This document shows positions 34,396 through 46,019 of a DNA stretch of 64,000 nt, piece after piece (the stretch's first letter is position 1; the number at the start of each line of letters is the position of its first letter). The DNA is from Syncephalastrum monosporum B8922 (Eukaryota; Mucoromycota; Mucoromycetes; Mucorales; Syncephalastraceae), in the NCBI GenBank assembly GCA_000697355.1, contig JNEN01001260.1, positions 682,001-746,000 on the forward strand, given 5' to 3'. The notes below the pieces were generated by a model. That model ran no database searches and was not told where the DNA came from. It saw only the letters and a list, made by a program, of their open reading frames with translations. A program made the translations under genes and the position numbers.

Positions 34396-35895
34396 ATGAT
34401 CCCGTGTTGTAACATCCTCACCATTTTACTCCTGTGGATCAGTGCCGTATTTGGATCCCCGGCGCCACGAGCCGAAACCAGTAGACCGGTAACCAGCTCA
34501 ATGCCCTACATGATAGTCCGAGGTTGATCTGCATATTTATCGGATCATATATAGAATGACATCAATGCTGTTTTTTATTGGGGTCAGGGCGATACACACG
34601 AGAAGTCACTGGACTACTATTGCAAAAAAGAAGGCGTCACTATGGTCGTCTTGTCCTTCATTGCCGACTATACAGGCGGCCACAAAAAATCACCCGTTCT
34701 CAACTTGTCCAACAAATGTGACGACGTAGAAAATTGCCCTGATGTGGCACGCGATATTCAGTTTTGCCAGGATAAGGGCATTAAAATACTCATATCAATG
34801 GGCGGTGCGGCCGGAGCCTACCACACTCAGAAGTGGGAGCCGGACCTCTTGGCTTGGTGGATGTGGAACAAGTTCCTCGGTGGCCAGGACAAGACACTCT
34901 CTCGTCCATTTGGCGACGTTATCCTGGATGGCATTGATTTCGATCCAGAAGGTACATATTTTCACATTCTCTTCTACTTATTAACCTACCCTGTAGCGTC
35001 TGACCCTTCCGGCTACGACCGTCTAATCCACATTTTACGTACTTTGTTCAAGACGCAATACCCTGTGCGCAGCTATCTCATCACAGCCGCGCCACAATGC
35101 CCCGATCTGGAGGACTACAAAGACAACGCCATGCATACCATCCTTTACCCTTCGTCTAAATACGATGCATATCCCGATATGGTGTTTGTCCAGTTCTACA
35201 ACAACTATTGCTCAGCCTCCAAGTTTGGCACAAGCTCGTTCAACTATGATGAGTGGGACCAGTGGGCCAATGCAAACTCACGCAAGAGCAAAGTCCTCCT
35301 CGGTCTGATTGGCAAAGAAAACCACGAAGACACAGGCTATGTAAAATATGAAAAGCTTACAGCCATTCTCGACGCTGTGAGCAGCAAATCATCCTTTGGT
35401 GGTGTGATGATGTGGGACGCCAGTCTTGCGTTCAATAATCCCGTTTCAGCGCTGAATGGTGAACAATATGGTGCTGCTGCGGCTGCCTACCTGGCACGGT
35501 CAAGCCTCAACCGTTATTTCAGTCTCAAGGGGCAAAATCCACTGCTATCTGAGATAAAGCTTCAAAATGAAGACCAGCAACAAGGAGGTTATCACGGTCT
35601 GGCGCATTTAACGCCAGTTTCAAGTCAGCTCATGCCCGTGCCATGCTCGGGCCAGGCTTTTGTTTTGCTCCAGTCAGTGACATGTAGTCGACTGGCCCAG
35701 AACCTAGGCTACGATACGAATCTTATGGACGCTCACCTGCGAGATACTGTCGGCATCGACCCGGCTCAACCGCTCGTGACAGGCGCTGGCCTCTGCTTTG
35801 AAGCGGTTGAGAATACTATTGTTCTCCGATATGCATACAATGACACGTTGCTGCTGACTGACATGGCCGATCACCATTACTTCGATTATATATAG
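34396..35895 (+). CDS. secreted GH18 chitinase, class III-like
   Basis: Glycoside hydrolase family 18 endochitinase acting on cell-wall chitin. Three exons: 34396-34488, 34555-34951 and 34997-35895; 462 aa. A signal peptide occupies ~1-21 (ILTILLLWISAVFG/SPAP). Exon 2 opens with NDINAVFYWGQGDT, the first beta-strand of plant/fungal class III enzymes. VVLSFIADY and ILISMGGAAG match strands 2 and 3. The catalytic motif DGIDFDPE lies at 156-163 with Glu163 as acid. VFVQFYNNYCS and GGVMMWDASLAF are the later active-site strands. The last ~170 residues, after the barrel, are Cys-containing and not a binding module I recognise. Intron 2 (45 nt) interrupts the codon right after Glu163. The 34489 donor was chosen because it is the one that keeps YWGQ in frame. 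Confidence 0.9.
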
Positions 35896-36419
35896 CTACT
35901 CCAGTACAGCATAATCATGGTTATCGTTATGAAAAAGAAAATATAAGCCATCATCTATTTATTCCTACCGAATCTGCCGATTACGCCCTGTTTGTACGTT
36001 GTTTGTTAGAGCAGGGAAAAAAGGTGGACGTCGCACGGAACTAACACTGGGGAGGGGTCGGGGGGTGGGAAGGCAATCAAAAGGATCAATCGCAGAAGTC
36101 GGATTGTCCTGAGAGTAGAGTGGATATGTATAAGAAATGCACGATCAAGAAAAAGCCGTGCAGATGTGGATGGGCACAAAGAGTGGATATATGTGTAAAG
36201 ATATGCATAGGTCGCATCATGTACTGCACCAGAAAAACGTATACTGCTGGCGTTAGAACCCACCTAAAAAACTTGTTCCTCCGCCCCTCTCGAGCTGGTG
36301 AGAAAGTGTGCACTGCCCCCCCCCCTCCTCCCGGCTTTCAACCCTTTCCCCTCTTTACTCCCTTATTCGCATACCTTCTTTTCTTTTCCTTAACCCACTC
36401 CTCTCTCAACGCGAAAGCA
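35896..36419. other. intergenic, chitinase 3' end and next promoter
   Basis: About 520 bp. Pyrimidine-rich just ahead of the next start (36320-36410), with a run of C at 36318-36326. Nothing else seen. Confidence 0.5.
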
Positions 36420-37892
36420 ATGTTTCTCTTCAAGAAGAAAAAGAAGAACCCGTCAACGACTACCAGTGGTAGTCGGCGCTCCATCGAGAACATTCTCACC
36501 TCTGCCAAAGAACAACACCAGGGCAAGAAAAAGTCTAATCCACGTTCGCCTGCAACTCGCTTGCTCAGTGAGCGCATTTTGGCGGCTGTGGTAGACAAGA
36601 CCAATATTACGGCTTCATCGATCATATCGCATACGTCTGAAGACAACGGTGAAGAAGAGCATCAACGGGCTCACCTTACTGCTGACGGGCAACGGGAACA
36701 TGACAAGTAAAGACCAACGTCTGTGTGGCATTGACAAAACTTTAACCAAAGTCTATCCAATTTCCAAAGCGACAGGCTGTCTGAAGCACAGACATCTGAA
36801 CCCGAGCACACAGAGGCCCAAAAAATAACTTGTCATGAGAGCGAATCGTCCATCAAACTGCCCGCGGCAACACGCAAAGAGGGCGAGATGGCGTTGCCCA
36901 CGAACAATGATAGTGAACCCGTCAGCAATAATAGCACAGAGCCTATGGCACCCACGCTGAGCGACTCGGCCCACAGCACAACAGCAGTTTTGGAGCCGGA
37001 AGCAGCAGCAAAAGCACCCAAAACACCACATGACTCGGGGCTCGCTCCGGGTGACCAACCTCGGTTGGAGGAGAAACGAGAAACAGGGCCAGACACCGAG
37101 CCAAACCCGGATAATCCGGCCCCTTCGGACCCTACCTCTCCTGAATCGGTTGAGCCGTTGAATGGAGCCAACCAGAAGAACAAAAATGGAGGCGAGCCCG
37201 CGCACCAGCTCAGCAAAGAAGCGAAAGAGGCGGTCAGTAGTAGCTCGATGACCAGTAGTAGCCGAAGCAGCAGCAAAAGCAGTTTAAAGACAGACAGCGA
37301 AACGGAACGGGGTGCATGCAAGATTTCGGAAAAAAGACAGAAAAAGCGGCACTCGTCGAGCATCCCTCGCATGCATCCCCCTCTGCCATCGAGCACAGCC
37401 GCCGCTACCGTTACGACGACTCCTGCGGCCAGCCGTTCACCTACACCGCCAGCTAAAGCCTTGAAGAAAGCAGCGCGGCTGTCACACGACAGCAGTCGAA
37501 GCAGCAGCAGTAGTGGCGGAAGTGCCATCAGCAACAACAGCTCGAACAATGGCGATAATAACAACAACAACAATAGCAATAATAATAATAATAATAATAC
37601 GACGATAATGATGACGATGACGAGCACGAACCGGAGCCAGCTTCCAGTATCACAAACACGTATCACTAAGCCGAATCCTTTGATGAATGCTACAGACAGC
37701 AAACCGAGCACCGTCAAATCAAAAAACCCAAACAAAGCTGCACCCACAGCGCAAACAGGGCGGCCCAATAGGGTAGCTGACCAAGGCAAATCAACAGCCC
37801 CAAATGGCCTGTACGGACGTACGGCGGTAGTGACCCGACATGCGGCACCAGGCACAAGCAAACTTCCGGTGCGTCAGCGTATCACCACATAA
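36420..37892 (+). CDS. low-complexity Ser/Asn/Lys-rich protein, unknown
   Basis: Two exons: 36420-36706 and 36770-37892; spliced 1410 nt, 469 aa. No domain recognised. The N-terminus is MFLFKKKKKNPS, a Phe/Leu plus polybasic start that could bind acidic membranes or act as a nuclear signal. The body is polar and disordered-looking: Glu/Pro-rich at ~150-260, Ser runs, and an Asn tract (from AAC/AAT repeats at 37555-37598) at about residues 357-374. The end is basic (VTRHAAPGTSKLPVRQRITT). The short phase-2 intron joins frames cleanly and the second exon is long and open, so a real gene is likely. Function unknown. Confidence 0.65.
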
Positions 37893-38121
37893 ACAGGACT
37901 TTACGTCTAGCATATGAATAAAGTGTTCATACTAGTTTGTTGTATGCCTACCGACCCCGTATCGAAAACATATTGTTAGAATGAATAGAGACTGACGTGG
38001 TTTCAAGCCCAGAAAGGAGCGTCATGCGCGTCAGGCGGGACAGAACTTGCGTGTCATATCTTGCCATTAACGAAACTCTTTCTAGCTCTCTTCCCGATCG
38101 ACTTGCCCCTTCATTAAAGCC

Positions 38122-38387
38122 ATGGTAAGCAGCTCTCAGCCTGTGATGAGTATGAATAACATGCTCAAGCGGCTTCCTGCTTAGTTCAACGACGATTTTG
38201 ACGAAGGCAATCCCTTCACGCCTAATTACTTCGGCTCCATGGGCGGCCACGGCGGCCTGCCTGGCTTCGTCAACCCCAACAGAGGCTTTTCAGAAATGTA
38301 CCGCTGCTACCCGATCGCCATGATGCAGAATGGCAGCGACCGAGAAAATGTCAATTACGGAGGAAAAAGTAGGTGGCCTTACTCTTC

Positions 38388-38463
<76 letters not shown>

Positions 38464-39589
38464 CTGATGATTAACACGCACGATCGTCTGTTGTTTCTAG
38501 TTATTCTGCCTCAGTCGGCGCTGGAGAAGCTTTGTAAGTTGAAAGAAGACAGCATGCAACAGACGTCTGACGAAGCGTTGACAACCACCAGCACAACTGA
38601 ATATATCCTACCCGATGCTGTTTCGTCTCATCAACGCTGGACAAAACAAGCACAGTCATGCGGGCGTCCTCGAATTCGTGGCAGAGGAAGGCCGTGCCTA
38701 TCTGCCGCAATGGGTAAGGCAGCCTATTCACGCTACAGTGAGACCGTGGGCTTACTTATCCTATGTATCAGATGATGGAGACTCTATCGTTGGAGCCAGG
38801 CGACCTCGTTGAAGTCAAAAATACCACCTTAGCTTTGGGCTCCTTTGTCAAGCTCCAACCTCAGTCTACCGACTTCCTCGACATTAGCGATCCAAAGGCA
38901 GTGTAAGTGACATGGGCGTGCTGTATTCGTGTTAGATTTTCTCATCCTGAGACAGACTCGAAAACGCACTTCGCAACTTTTCAACCTTGACCCTGGGTGA
39001 TGTGATCCAGATCAACTACAACAACAAGGTCTTTGCTATCAAAGTCCTGGATGTCAAACCCAACTTTGAAGAACACTCGGGTATTTCCATCGTAGAGACC
39101 GATCTCGAAGTGGATTTTGCACCACCCGTGGGCTACGTCGAACCCTCTGTCAAGCGATCCACACCTACACCGTCCATGAAAAGCCAGATGCTGAACGATG
39201 AGAAGCTGGAGCCCAAGAAGACGGCTTTCTCAGCTTTTGGTGGATCGGGTCAATCACTGCGGAGCAAGGGAAAAGAGTAAGTACGCACACATACACGGTG
39301 TGCACATACGACAGGAGTTGAGCTCACCTAGATGTGTAGGCCTGCCAAAACAGTTACGCCTAGTGGAGACGATACAGCAGCCATGGACACAGACGACCTC
39401 CAACTGGATCCCAACGATGACGGTCCGCTGAATCTCCCTTTTGGCCAGCTCTTCTTTGGCTTTCCTGTGGTCTTGCCCAAACACCCGGAAGACCAGGAAG
39501 AGAAGGCCGAGCATGTTTTCCAGGGTCAAGGGCAAACCTTGCGAGGCAAAAAGTCCAGCAAAAACGCAGACAACCGGTCTGCTAGATAG
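38122..39589 (+). CDS. UFD1: ubiquitin fusion degradation protein 1
   Basis: Substrate-recruiting cofactor of Cdc48/p97 (with Npl4) in ER-associated and other ubiquitin-dependent degradation. Seven exons: 38122-38124, 38185-38368, 38501-38533, 38592-38713, 38772-38902, 38956-39276 and 39340-39589; 347 aa. The first coding exon is the ATG alone. Then FNDDFDE, the conserved FSEMYRCYPIAMMQN and NYGGKIILPQSALEKLSQLNI, YPMLFRLINAGQNK, THAGVLEFVAEEG-like and YLPQWMMETLSLEPGDLV match the double-psi barrel N domain. Later parts include STDFLDISDPKAVLENALRNF and VDFAPPVGYVEP. The C-terminal tail has GPLNLPFGQLFFGFP, matching the p97-interacting region. Every junction restores the family sequence. Intron 2 carries a long GT microsatellite. 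Confidence 0.95.
38390..38460 (+). repeat. (GCGT)n/(GT)n microsatellite in UFD1 intron
   Basis: About six GCGT units followed by an uninterrupted run of ~20 GT units inside the second UFD1 intron (38369-38500), starting ~20 bp after the donor. Expected to vary in length between isolates. Confidence 0.95.
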
Positions 39590-39817
39590 ACAAATGAACT
39601 TGCTCACCCGCTTTCTTGTTTCTTTCTTGTTGCATACCTTTCACCCACCCCCTCCTTTATGCTGCTACGTACATAGCCTTGCTCTTTTTCGACCATCCAC
39701 CTCCTACTACAGTGTACACACATTCAGCTCTTGAAATTCGCACTTTGTCCAATCACGCCACAGTTTGCGTTCCCTTTTCCATTTTCGGTTCCTGTCAACC
39801 AAAGCAATACTGTAGTA

Positions 39818-41163
39818 ATGGCCTCTCTTGCACGCCACGGGCTCCGGGTCATTGCATCGTCAGCATGCTTGCCGACAAGAAGATTGACGGCGTGCCTGGC
39901 GCTTGCCCGACCCCGACCCGCACAGCAGCGAACCTTTCGAAATACCTGCATTGTTAGAAACACCATTGAGCCCGTGCAAACAGCTACAGCGAAAACAGTG
40001 ATTGCGGTACCATGGCGACCAGTATCATTCTATGTCCTCAAACCGCTTTCGGAGACGAGAGTGTATCAATTACAAAAAACGATCCAGCAACGATTGGAAG
40101 CGTTTGGGGTGGTAGGAAGGATTTACCTTGCCCCGGAGAGTGGGGTGGGCGGTATCAATTGTCAAATGGCTGTGCCTGTCCCCGTGCTGCCTCAGGTCAA
40201 GGCTTTTTCGACTCTCTCTCCTTTGGTCGTATCGCGTACACCGAAGGTCTGCATGACTCTACTCTCCCCATATTCAACAAGTTGAGAGTCCTCGTCAAGA
40301 AAAATGTATGTGGCGCCCCACCCGAAACAAGCCTATGCTCACACCCGTTTCCTGCTTAGCTCGTTGCCACCTGTGAGCAGCTCAATGCCCATGAAATACG
40401 CTCCGCTCCCAACGACGTACATCTCGACCCCGAGACATGGCACCGCGAACTGAGCGAAAAGGGCTCTAAAGCTCTTGTTATCGATATGAGGAATCATTAT
40501 GAATAGTAAGAGCAAGAGAGAGGCCTGCCACTGCGTCTATATGTCTGAAGCACATTAGCAACATAGGGCGTTTCGAGAATGCCGTCAAAATGGATGTCGA
40601 CACTTTCCGAGAGGGGCTCCCAGAGTTGGAACGCCTTGTCGAGAAAATGGGCGGGGAGAAGGACATCTATATGTACTGCACCGGCGGTATCCGATGCGAC
40701 GTTGCTTCCTCCGTGCTCCAAAAGAAAGGCCATACCAAGGTGAAACTGGTAAGAATACGTCGTGTTCACTGTTTGCTTCTTTTTCGCTCACGCGATGGGT
40801 GTGCTAAAGCTACGCGGTGGCATTACAGCCTATGGACAGTATATCCGCGAGAGTCAACAGACGTCGCTTTTTAAAGGCAAGAACTTTACTTTTGACAACC
40901 GCCGCGGTGAACGCATGACCGACGATGTGCTCTCCAGGTGCCTCCACTGCGGCACGACCTTCGATACTATAGTCAACTGTGTCAACCGCCTATGCAATAT
41001 GTTGATGGTCCAGTGCCCCGCCTGTCGCACTCGGATGAAAGAGACTTGCAGCGACCTTTGCAAGGACCATGTCGAAGGCAAACGTGAGTACACCCTAGAG
41101 TATAATTATAGCAGACAGATCCGGCCCCCATCAGCACCATATCCTTCCTCCACACAATCATAA
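39818..41163 (+). CDS. rhodanese-domain protein (TSTD2/TrhO-like), apparent 1-nt frameshift
   Basis: Relative of TSTD2 and bacterial TrhO/YceA (tRNA U34 hydroxylation in bacteria; fungal role unproven). Exons: 39818-40305, 40360-40505, 40559-40748 and 40810-41163; ~393 codons. The N-terminus (MASLARHGLRVIASSACL) is basic and acid-free, suggesting mitochondrial import. An acylphosphatase-like domain follows (GRIYLAPESGVGGINCQMAVP, then FFDSLSFGRIAYTEG and IFNKLRVLVKKNLVA), then the rhodanese domain with ALVIDMRNHYEYNIGRF and the catalytic-loop Cys in YMYCTGGIRC, and a C-terminal Cys-rich zinc-binding-like part (CLHCGTTF, CPACR, CSDLCKDH). Within exon 1 the frame changes at a five-T run (40204-40208); one missing T explains it. 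Either a sequence error or a recent mutation. The exact 3' end is uncertain. Confidence 0.8.
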
Positions 41164-41268
41164 TGGAATAAAGCCGCATGTACAAAAGGGACATTTATTG
41201 TATCATGTTCAACATGACGGAAATGGTGTATGTACAAACATATCAACTGTGATTGCTCGCGGCATTAT

Positions 41269-41624
41269 TTACTTGGAGCTTTGGCTCGAGTCGCCAGGGA
41301 AAGAAGGGTGTGAGTTACGGCTAAAGTTAGCACCGTAGGAACGGCGCCAGTGGTGTTCAGCCTATTGACAAAGGCACAGCCGGTGTTGGAGGACAACATA
41401 CATAGATGTAGGAATCATTAACTTACCTGCTTGCGGGCTTCATACAGGTCGTTTTGGACTAAGCCGCTTGAACGTCGACGCGCCATTGTATGCGGATGCA
41501 CGGGAGAATAGATGTCCGAGGACTGTTCGTTCGACGTCGTCGAGTTTCTGCGCTTGTTCATGTATACAGCTGCACCAGCAGCACCCACAGCGCCAAGAGT
41601 AATAAAAGTTCCAGTACCAGGCAT
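41269..41624 (-). CDS. small single-span membrane protein, unknown
   Basis: 96 aa, two exons (minus strand): 41624-41427 and 41361-41269, phase-0 intron with standard gtaagt/aatag sites. The N-terminal TM segment (~6-22, TFITLGAVGAAGAAVYM) is rich in Gly/Ala and followed by KRRNS, which predicts an anchor with a short N-terminal lumenal/intermembrane end. The remainder is polar with Ser, His, Arg and no cysteine. The layout (short N-terminus, small-residue TM, basic flank) resembles small mitochondrial membrane proteins; the family is not recognised. It is convergent with the rhodanese gene, stop codons ~105 bp apart. Confidence 0.6.
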
Positions 41625-43475
41625 GATAATCGGTTTCTTTTTTTCTGTTCTCTGTAGGTGTCGTAGAGAAAAGTTAAAGAGAATAAAAGCGCCCGTTCCT
41701 CTGGCTCTTTGTTTAAATATGGTGGATGAAAGATAGCATGGTAGACTAAGCGTATGAACCTATCATATTGCGTCAATATGATTATTTTTCTCCCATGGTC
41801 ATGCAAAAAGGACAAAACAGTGTGTGGGAACTTGTCAATATCCATGGACGCCTGCTCCAGAACGGCAAAAAGTTCACTTGCGCATAAACAGAAAAGAAAC
41901 ATCACGCGCAAGAGTATGCAGACACACCTTATCCTCCACTTTTTCCCATATATTCCCACCATGCCCCTCGCCATTTTTCCCGTAGGTTTAGGTAAAGTTG
42001 TACGGAACATGCTGAAGCCAGGAAAGGCACCAGTCTAACCACGTCATGTTTGGGCATAATTAGACACGCTAGCATGTCGTGACTTGAAATCGTTGCATGA
42101 AATCGTAGCTTAGTCCCTTTAATGTTTAACGCGATTTAAGTCGCTGTCCCTTCCTTCCTTTGATGAAAGGCTTGTAGACGCAGATATGTCTTAGTAGCAG
42201 CACATAGCTACAAGGTTAACAGAGTTACAATCGTACCGTTAATCCTTCTGTCACAATGCCCCAATGTGAAAGATCATTGCTGCCTGGTATCTTAGATGTG
42301 CTTTCTATTTTTTTTTATTTTAAAATTTCTCACAGGAAAGCCATTATTCTCCAGCGTTCGGTGGTTAAGATCATCTATCGTGAGCGGATTTCAAAGCTAA
42401 GGGACAAGGACACTGGGCTCATGGACCCATTGCAGTAGAAGAGTATGCTATGGCTCCGTCCGTGCGCTCCTATATATTCACCTTCGGTCATAACGCCTAT
42501 TCATGTCATTTTTTCAAGCTACTCTCTCCCTTGTGCAAAACATAAAATTATACACACCCCGATTCATCAGTCTCAGGTATATGCACCTAAGGCTATGATC
42601 GCATTTAAAATTGTGGTAATGGTACGATGCATCTATCTAGCATTTCCTTCAATTGGTTATATCAAGCAGCAGTTTTTTAACTCGCTCCAAAAGGACTCAT
42701 CAGACCTCATTGAGCATCTTTAGTCTGTAGCTATCACAACACGCGTTACTGAGTATATATAGTCGCTCACTAGTCTTCAGGGAGTATATTACTATACGTT
42801 CTGGCCTAGTTCTGCTCAGAAAACATCCTTACAAGCTCAACGTCGAGGGATCGAGAAAGGTGACAGAGGCAGACTAGCTTAAGCTCAAGCTTGGTCTATA
42901 TCTACTGTACGATATCCTTATTTGTAAGGATACTGACACTGTGACATGCTCGCTTTTCGAACCCCTATTGCTCTTCCCGGAAATCATATCCATGCAACTC
43001 TCGGGTTTCCAGTGAGAAGCACAAACAGTCATTGATGGGAAGCCGGACGAGTTTTGGCTGGCTATAAGAAATCAGAGCCTTATAAATATTAAATTTGAAA
43101 GGCCAATTTCCTCAGCGGTCCCAAAGTATTTCGTACACATCAGCTGTGTATCTGAGGACCTGGTTAATGAATACTGTACTCTTACCATCTGTCAGTTTGG
43201 AACGAACAGCGCTGTCTTCATACAAAAGATTACACGAGATAATCTGTGAATGAAACTGATAAAGAGAAACCGTCGTTCCAGTAGCTCTGTTTTCGAAGAT
43301 ACAACAAGATAAAAGCAAAAGGTTGGGGGAAGAGCAAACAGAAAGGGGAACGTACGTGCGAGAAGGACGAGTGTGGACTAGAAAAGGGAAAGGAAAGCAA
43401 TCGAGCGTATACATAAATGGTGGTATAATACAACTGGTCGCGGAGGCATATTGTGGCGGAAGAATGGTGATGTGT
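41625..43475. other. intergenic with unresolved minus-strand frame
   Basis: About 1.85 kb. A 150-codon minus-strand frame lies at 41558-42010 and overlaps the small-membrane-protein start; it is not recognised and is treated as unproven. The rest (42040-43475) is AT-rich with no supported gene. Confidence 0.45.
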
Positions 43476-44976
43476 TTAGGTGGCAGAGACCTTGGCAGGG
43501 AATGTGATTGGTGGTTGCATGTAGGGTGACGAAGATGGTTCGAGGACGAGAGGAGGGGTGGGCAAAGACTTGTCAAGCTCGCTTTTGACAAGACGCAGGT
43601 GCACATAATCGTCTGCTGGGCGCGGAAGCATGTCGCTCACCGCACAAATGTCTGTCTGGACCGCTGCATCGACACCTTTTCTTTTCATGTGCGATTTCTT
43701 ACTTTCATCCAAGAGCTGGTCTGCCCATTGCTTCATGATCCGATTGCACGTCCTTGTCAACTCCGTGTCATCAAACTTGTATCGACATGCCATTTTGACG
43801 ACTTTTCCTATCTTGGTATTCTATATTTGCAAAAACGCGTGCGCATCGGTGTCAGCTGCCTGGTCCTACTTCCCTGAATCTTTATACGTGTCCGATACTC
43901 ACTCGAATGACAAAGTAGCTAATATGCGTGTGTTCAATCTCCTCCAGGATGCTCGCGATCTTGGGATAGACGGAGACAGGTATCTCACCCTGTTAGGCAT
44001 GAATGTTAGTATAAAACAGTCGATTTTCACATCAAAAGAGAAAAAGAGAAAAAAAGGAAGTCGCGGAGCCAAGCAAGAGAAGGGAAGGAGATACTAACCT
44101 GTTGTTTGTTATACACGTATGACTGCAACGTGTAACGCAAGCTCAGCATGCGCTTGTAGAGTGGCGTTTGGCGCAAGTTGTCTTCTTCATCTGTGCTCCA
44201 GCTCTTGGGTTCATCCTCTTCTTTGTCAGACGAAAGCGATTTGCGCTGTCATCATAGGAAAGAAGGAAGAATTTCAATTAGCCCACAGTTCTTTTTCTTT
44301 TTGCACTCAACCATATTCCCCCTTGGGCTGTTCGCAGGTACTGTCCTTCACACCTCTTTCTCTGATGTTTCCCCCTCTTTGTTTTACATACCCGTTTCTT
44401 ATTCGTCTCGACAGGAGTAGCTGCGGTAGTCCGTTGCCGCTTTGGCTTTGGCTTCGGCTTTGTTGGAGCTTGTGATTTTTGTGTTTTGGCTTTGCCTCTT
44501 TTCTTGTCGTCGACAGGCATGAGGGGAAAGTCAGGGCCACCGTTTTTCTCGTTATAAGCCTGTGCTTCCTCGTAAGCTTGCTTCAGAGAACGTTGGTTGA
44601 CTATGGCCGGTTTGCTGATGGGCTGTATATGCGTGTCATCAAAAAACCCACTGTGTGACATTATTTCACATGAGTCCAACTGCGCTTTTTTCTTTCCTTG
44701 TTCTTTTGTGGTCAGCATAATACTTTACTTACTAGTCATTGGTGCCGAAAAAACAGACAGTGCAAGTCAGCCGCTTGCTCTTCTTTTTCGCGACCATGAC
44801 GGCCTCAGGAGTATCTGCCTCGGACACAACCTACGCAGATGGGAAAAGTAAGCGCGTTGAGCAAATGGCGTGTGTGGGAATACGTTGTTATGGCGGCTTA
44901 CTTTGGCAGGCCACCATGGGAAACCATGCAGTTTGGCAAGCACGATCTTGCCTGGCGTGTAGTCAATCTCGCTCAT
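43476..44976 (-). CDS. PWWP domain protein with TFIIS-N/LEDGF-like C-terminal domain
   Basis: Predicted chromatin reader. Six exons (minus strand): 44976-44902, 44830-44733, 44650-44392, 44245-44099, 43989-43903 and 43820-43476; 336 aa. The N-terminal PWWP domain is assembled from three exons: TPGKIVLAKLHGFPWWPAKV (the aromatic-cage Trp pair), CTVCFFGTNDYGFF and IQPI. A Lys/Pro-rich basic linker follows (KPKPKPKRQR, ~125-140), then an acidic patch (SSDKEEDEPKSWSTDEED). The helical region LYKRMLSLRYTLQSYVYN / IASILEEIEHTHISYFVIRNTKIGKVVKMACRY / CNRIMKQWADQLL is laid out like the LEDGF integrase-binding/TFIIS N-terminal domain. Known relatives bind methylated H3K36 through PWWP and partner IDRs through the helical domain. 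Calling the target H3K36me is inference. Confidence 0.87.
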
Positions 44977-46019
44977 TGAGAACTGCGTTACGTTGAACGA
45001 GTCAAAGGCAAAGTAAAGAAAAGAAAAAAGAGAGAGAGAGGGAGAAAGGGATAGATAAAGGTGAAGAAAAGAAAAGAAAAGAAAAGTGGGCTCACATATG
45101 CGCGCAGAAAGAGAGGGAAAAAGTGCGAACGCAGAAAAATGACGAGATGTCCATTATCGGGTGTGGGTGCCGCGTGTGTATCATAGTATGGTTTTTCCCT
45201 TTTTTTTTTTTTCTTTTTCCCTCTGGCTCCTTTGTGCTGTTGATGCGCGCTGTGTTTCAACAACGGTACACACGCACGCACCAACCAACAACGAGCGATG
45301 ATGTGTATTCTTTTTTCGGTATTTCAATCGACGCCACGCTTCTTGCATCATGTCAAAAGTGCTCGTTTTTCGCATCCGGTCCCGCTGGTTGGCTGCCAAG
45401 AATGAAACAGCAGGCAACTCATGTAGAAAATGACGGTTGGAATAGAATATGCTTGGACACGCTGGTATATCGAAACGCATCCATATTTCGGAGCGCACCC
45501 GGCGTGTAGACGGAGCCGACATGTCCGGAAACGGCAAAGATCGTTCCATCGAAACGAGGCAATAATGACGGCAACCTGCTCCGAAAATAAAAATAATAAA
45601 AAAAAAGGGGGGGGGCGAGTTCTCTCCTTCCAGAACCTCACACGCGTCATCGTTCTTAAGTAATGCACTTTACTATAAAAAATACATTAGTCCGGCCTTT
45701 GTCGCTGTCATAAAGGCGAGCTATGATTTATGTCCATTTAGCAACAGGAACAGGATGGCGCAAATGGTGTGAGTGTTGAACAAACATGACGATCTTATCT
45801 TGAAAAAAGCACCTCACTAAGCTTGAAGGCTACTGGCTGGAATAGTGATATTCGAAAGCTTATGCGGTTGCATTTGTTTCAGCGCCGCGAGTACAAAAGA
45901 TAGCTTATGCAGACACCCCTGAAAGCGTTATATTTATGCTTCAGCGGGTCATTCTGGACTTTTATGATACCCTGTATTTCTCTTTGTTTTGTTTTGTTCT
46001 TTACAGTGCCAATATGTAT
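44977..46019. other. intergenic with purine repeats
   Basis: About 1 kb upstream of the PWWP gene and downstream of the glycerate-kinase gene. It contains A/G-rich runs including repeated GAAAA units (45060-45090), a poly-T run (45199-45210) and a poly-A/poly-G run (45590-45615). Short minus-strand frames here look like chance. Confidence 0.5.

Noticed and set aside
36833..37861. Long minus-strand frame (342 codons), Leu-rich
   Set aside because: Antisense of the Asn/Ser repeat region of the 36420-37892 gene; AAC/AAT repeats read as Val/Leu/Ile on the other strand.
41558..42010. 150-codon minus-strand frame starting MFRTTLPKPTGKMARG
   Set aside because: Overlaps the start of the better supported 41269-41624 gene, ends in leucine-rich sequence typical of an antisense of its TM segment, and matches no family I know. 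A two-exon version (removing ~49 nt near 41885-41933) is possible but unsupported.
45181..45549. Minus-strand frame upstream of the PWWP gene
   Set aside because: Ends in a poly-A-derived Lys run, has no family likeness and no consistent exon model.
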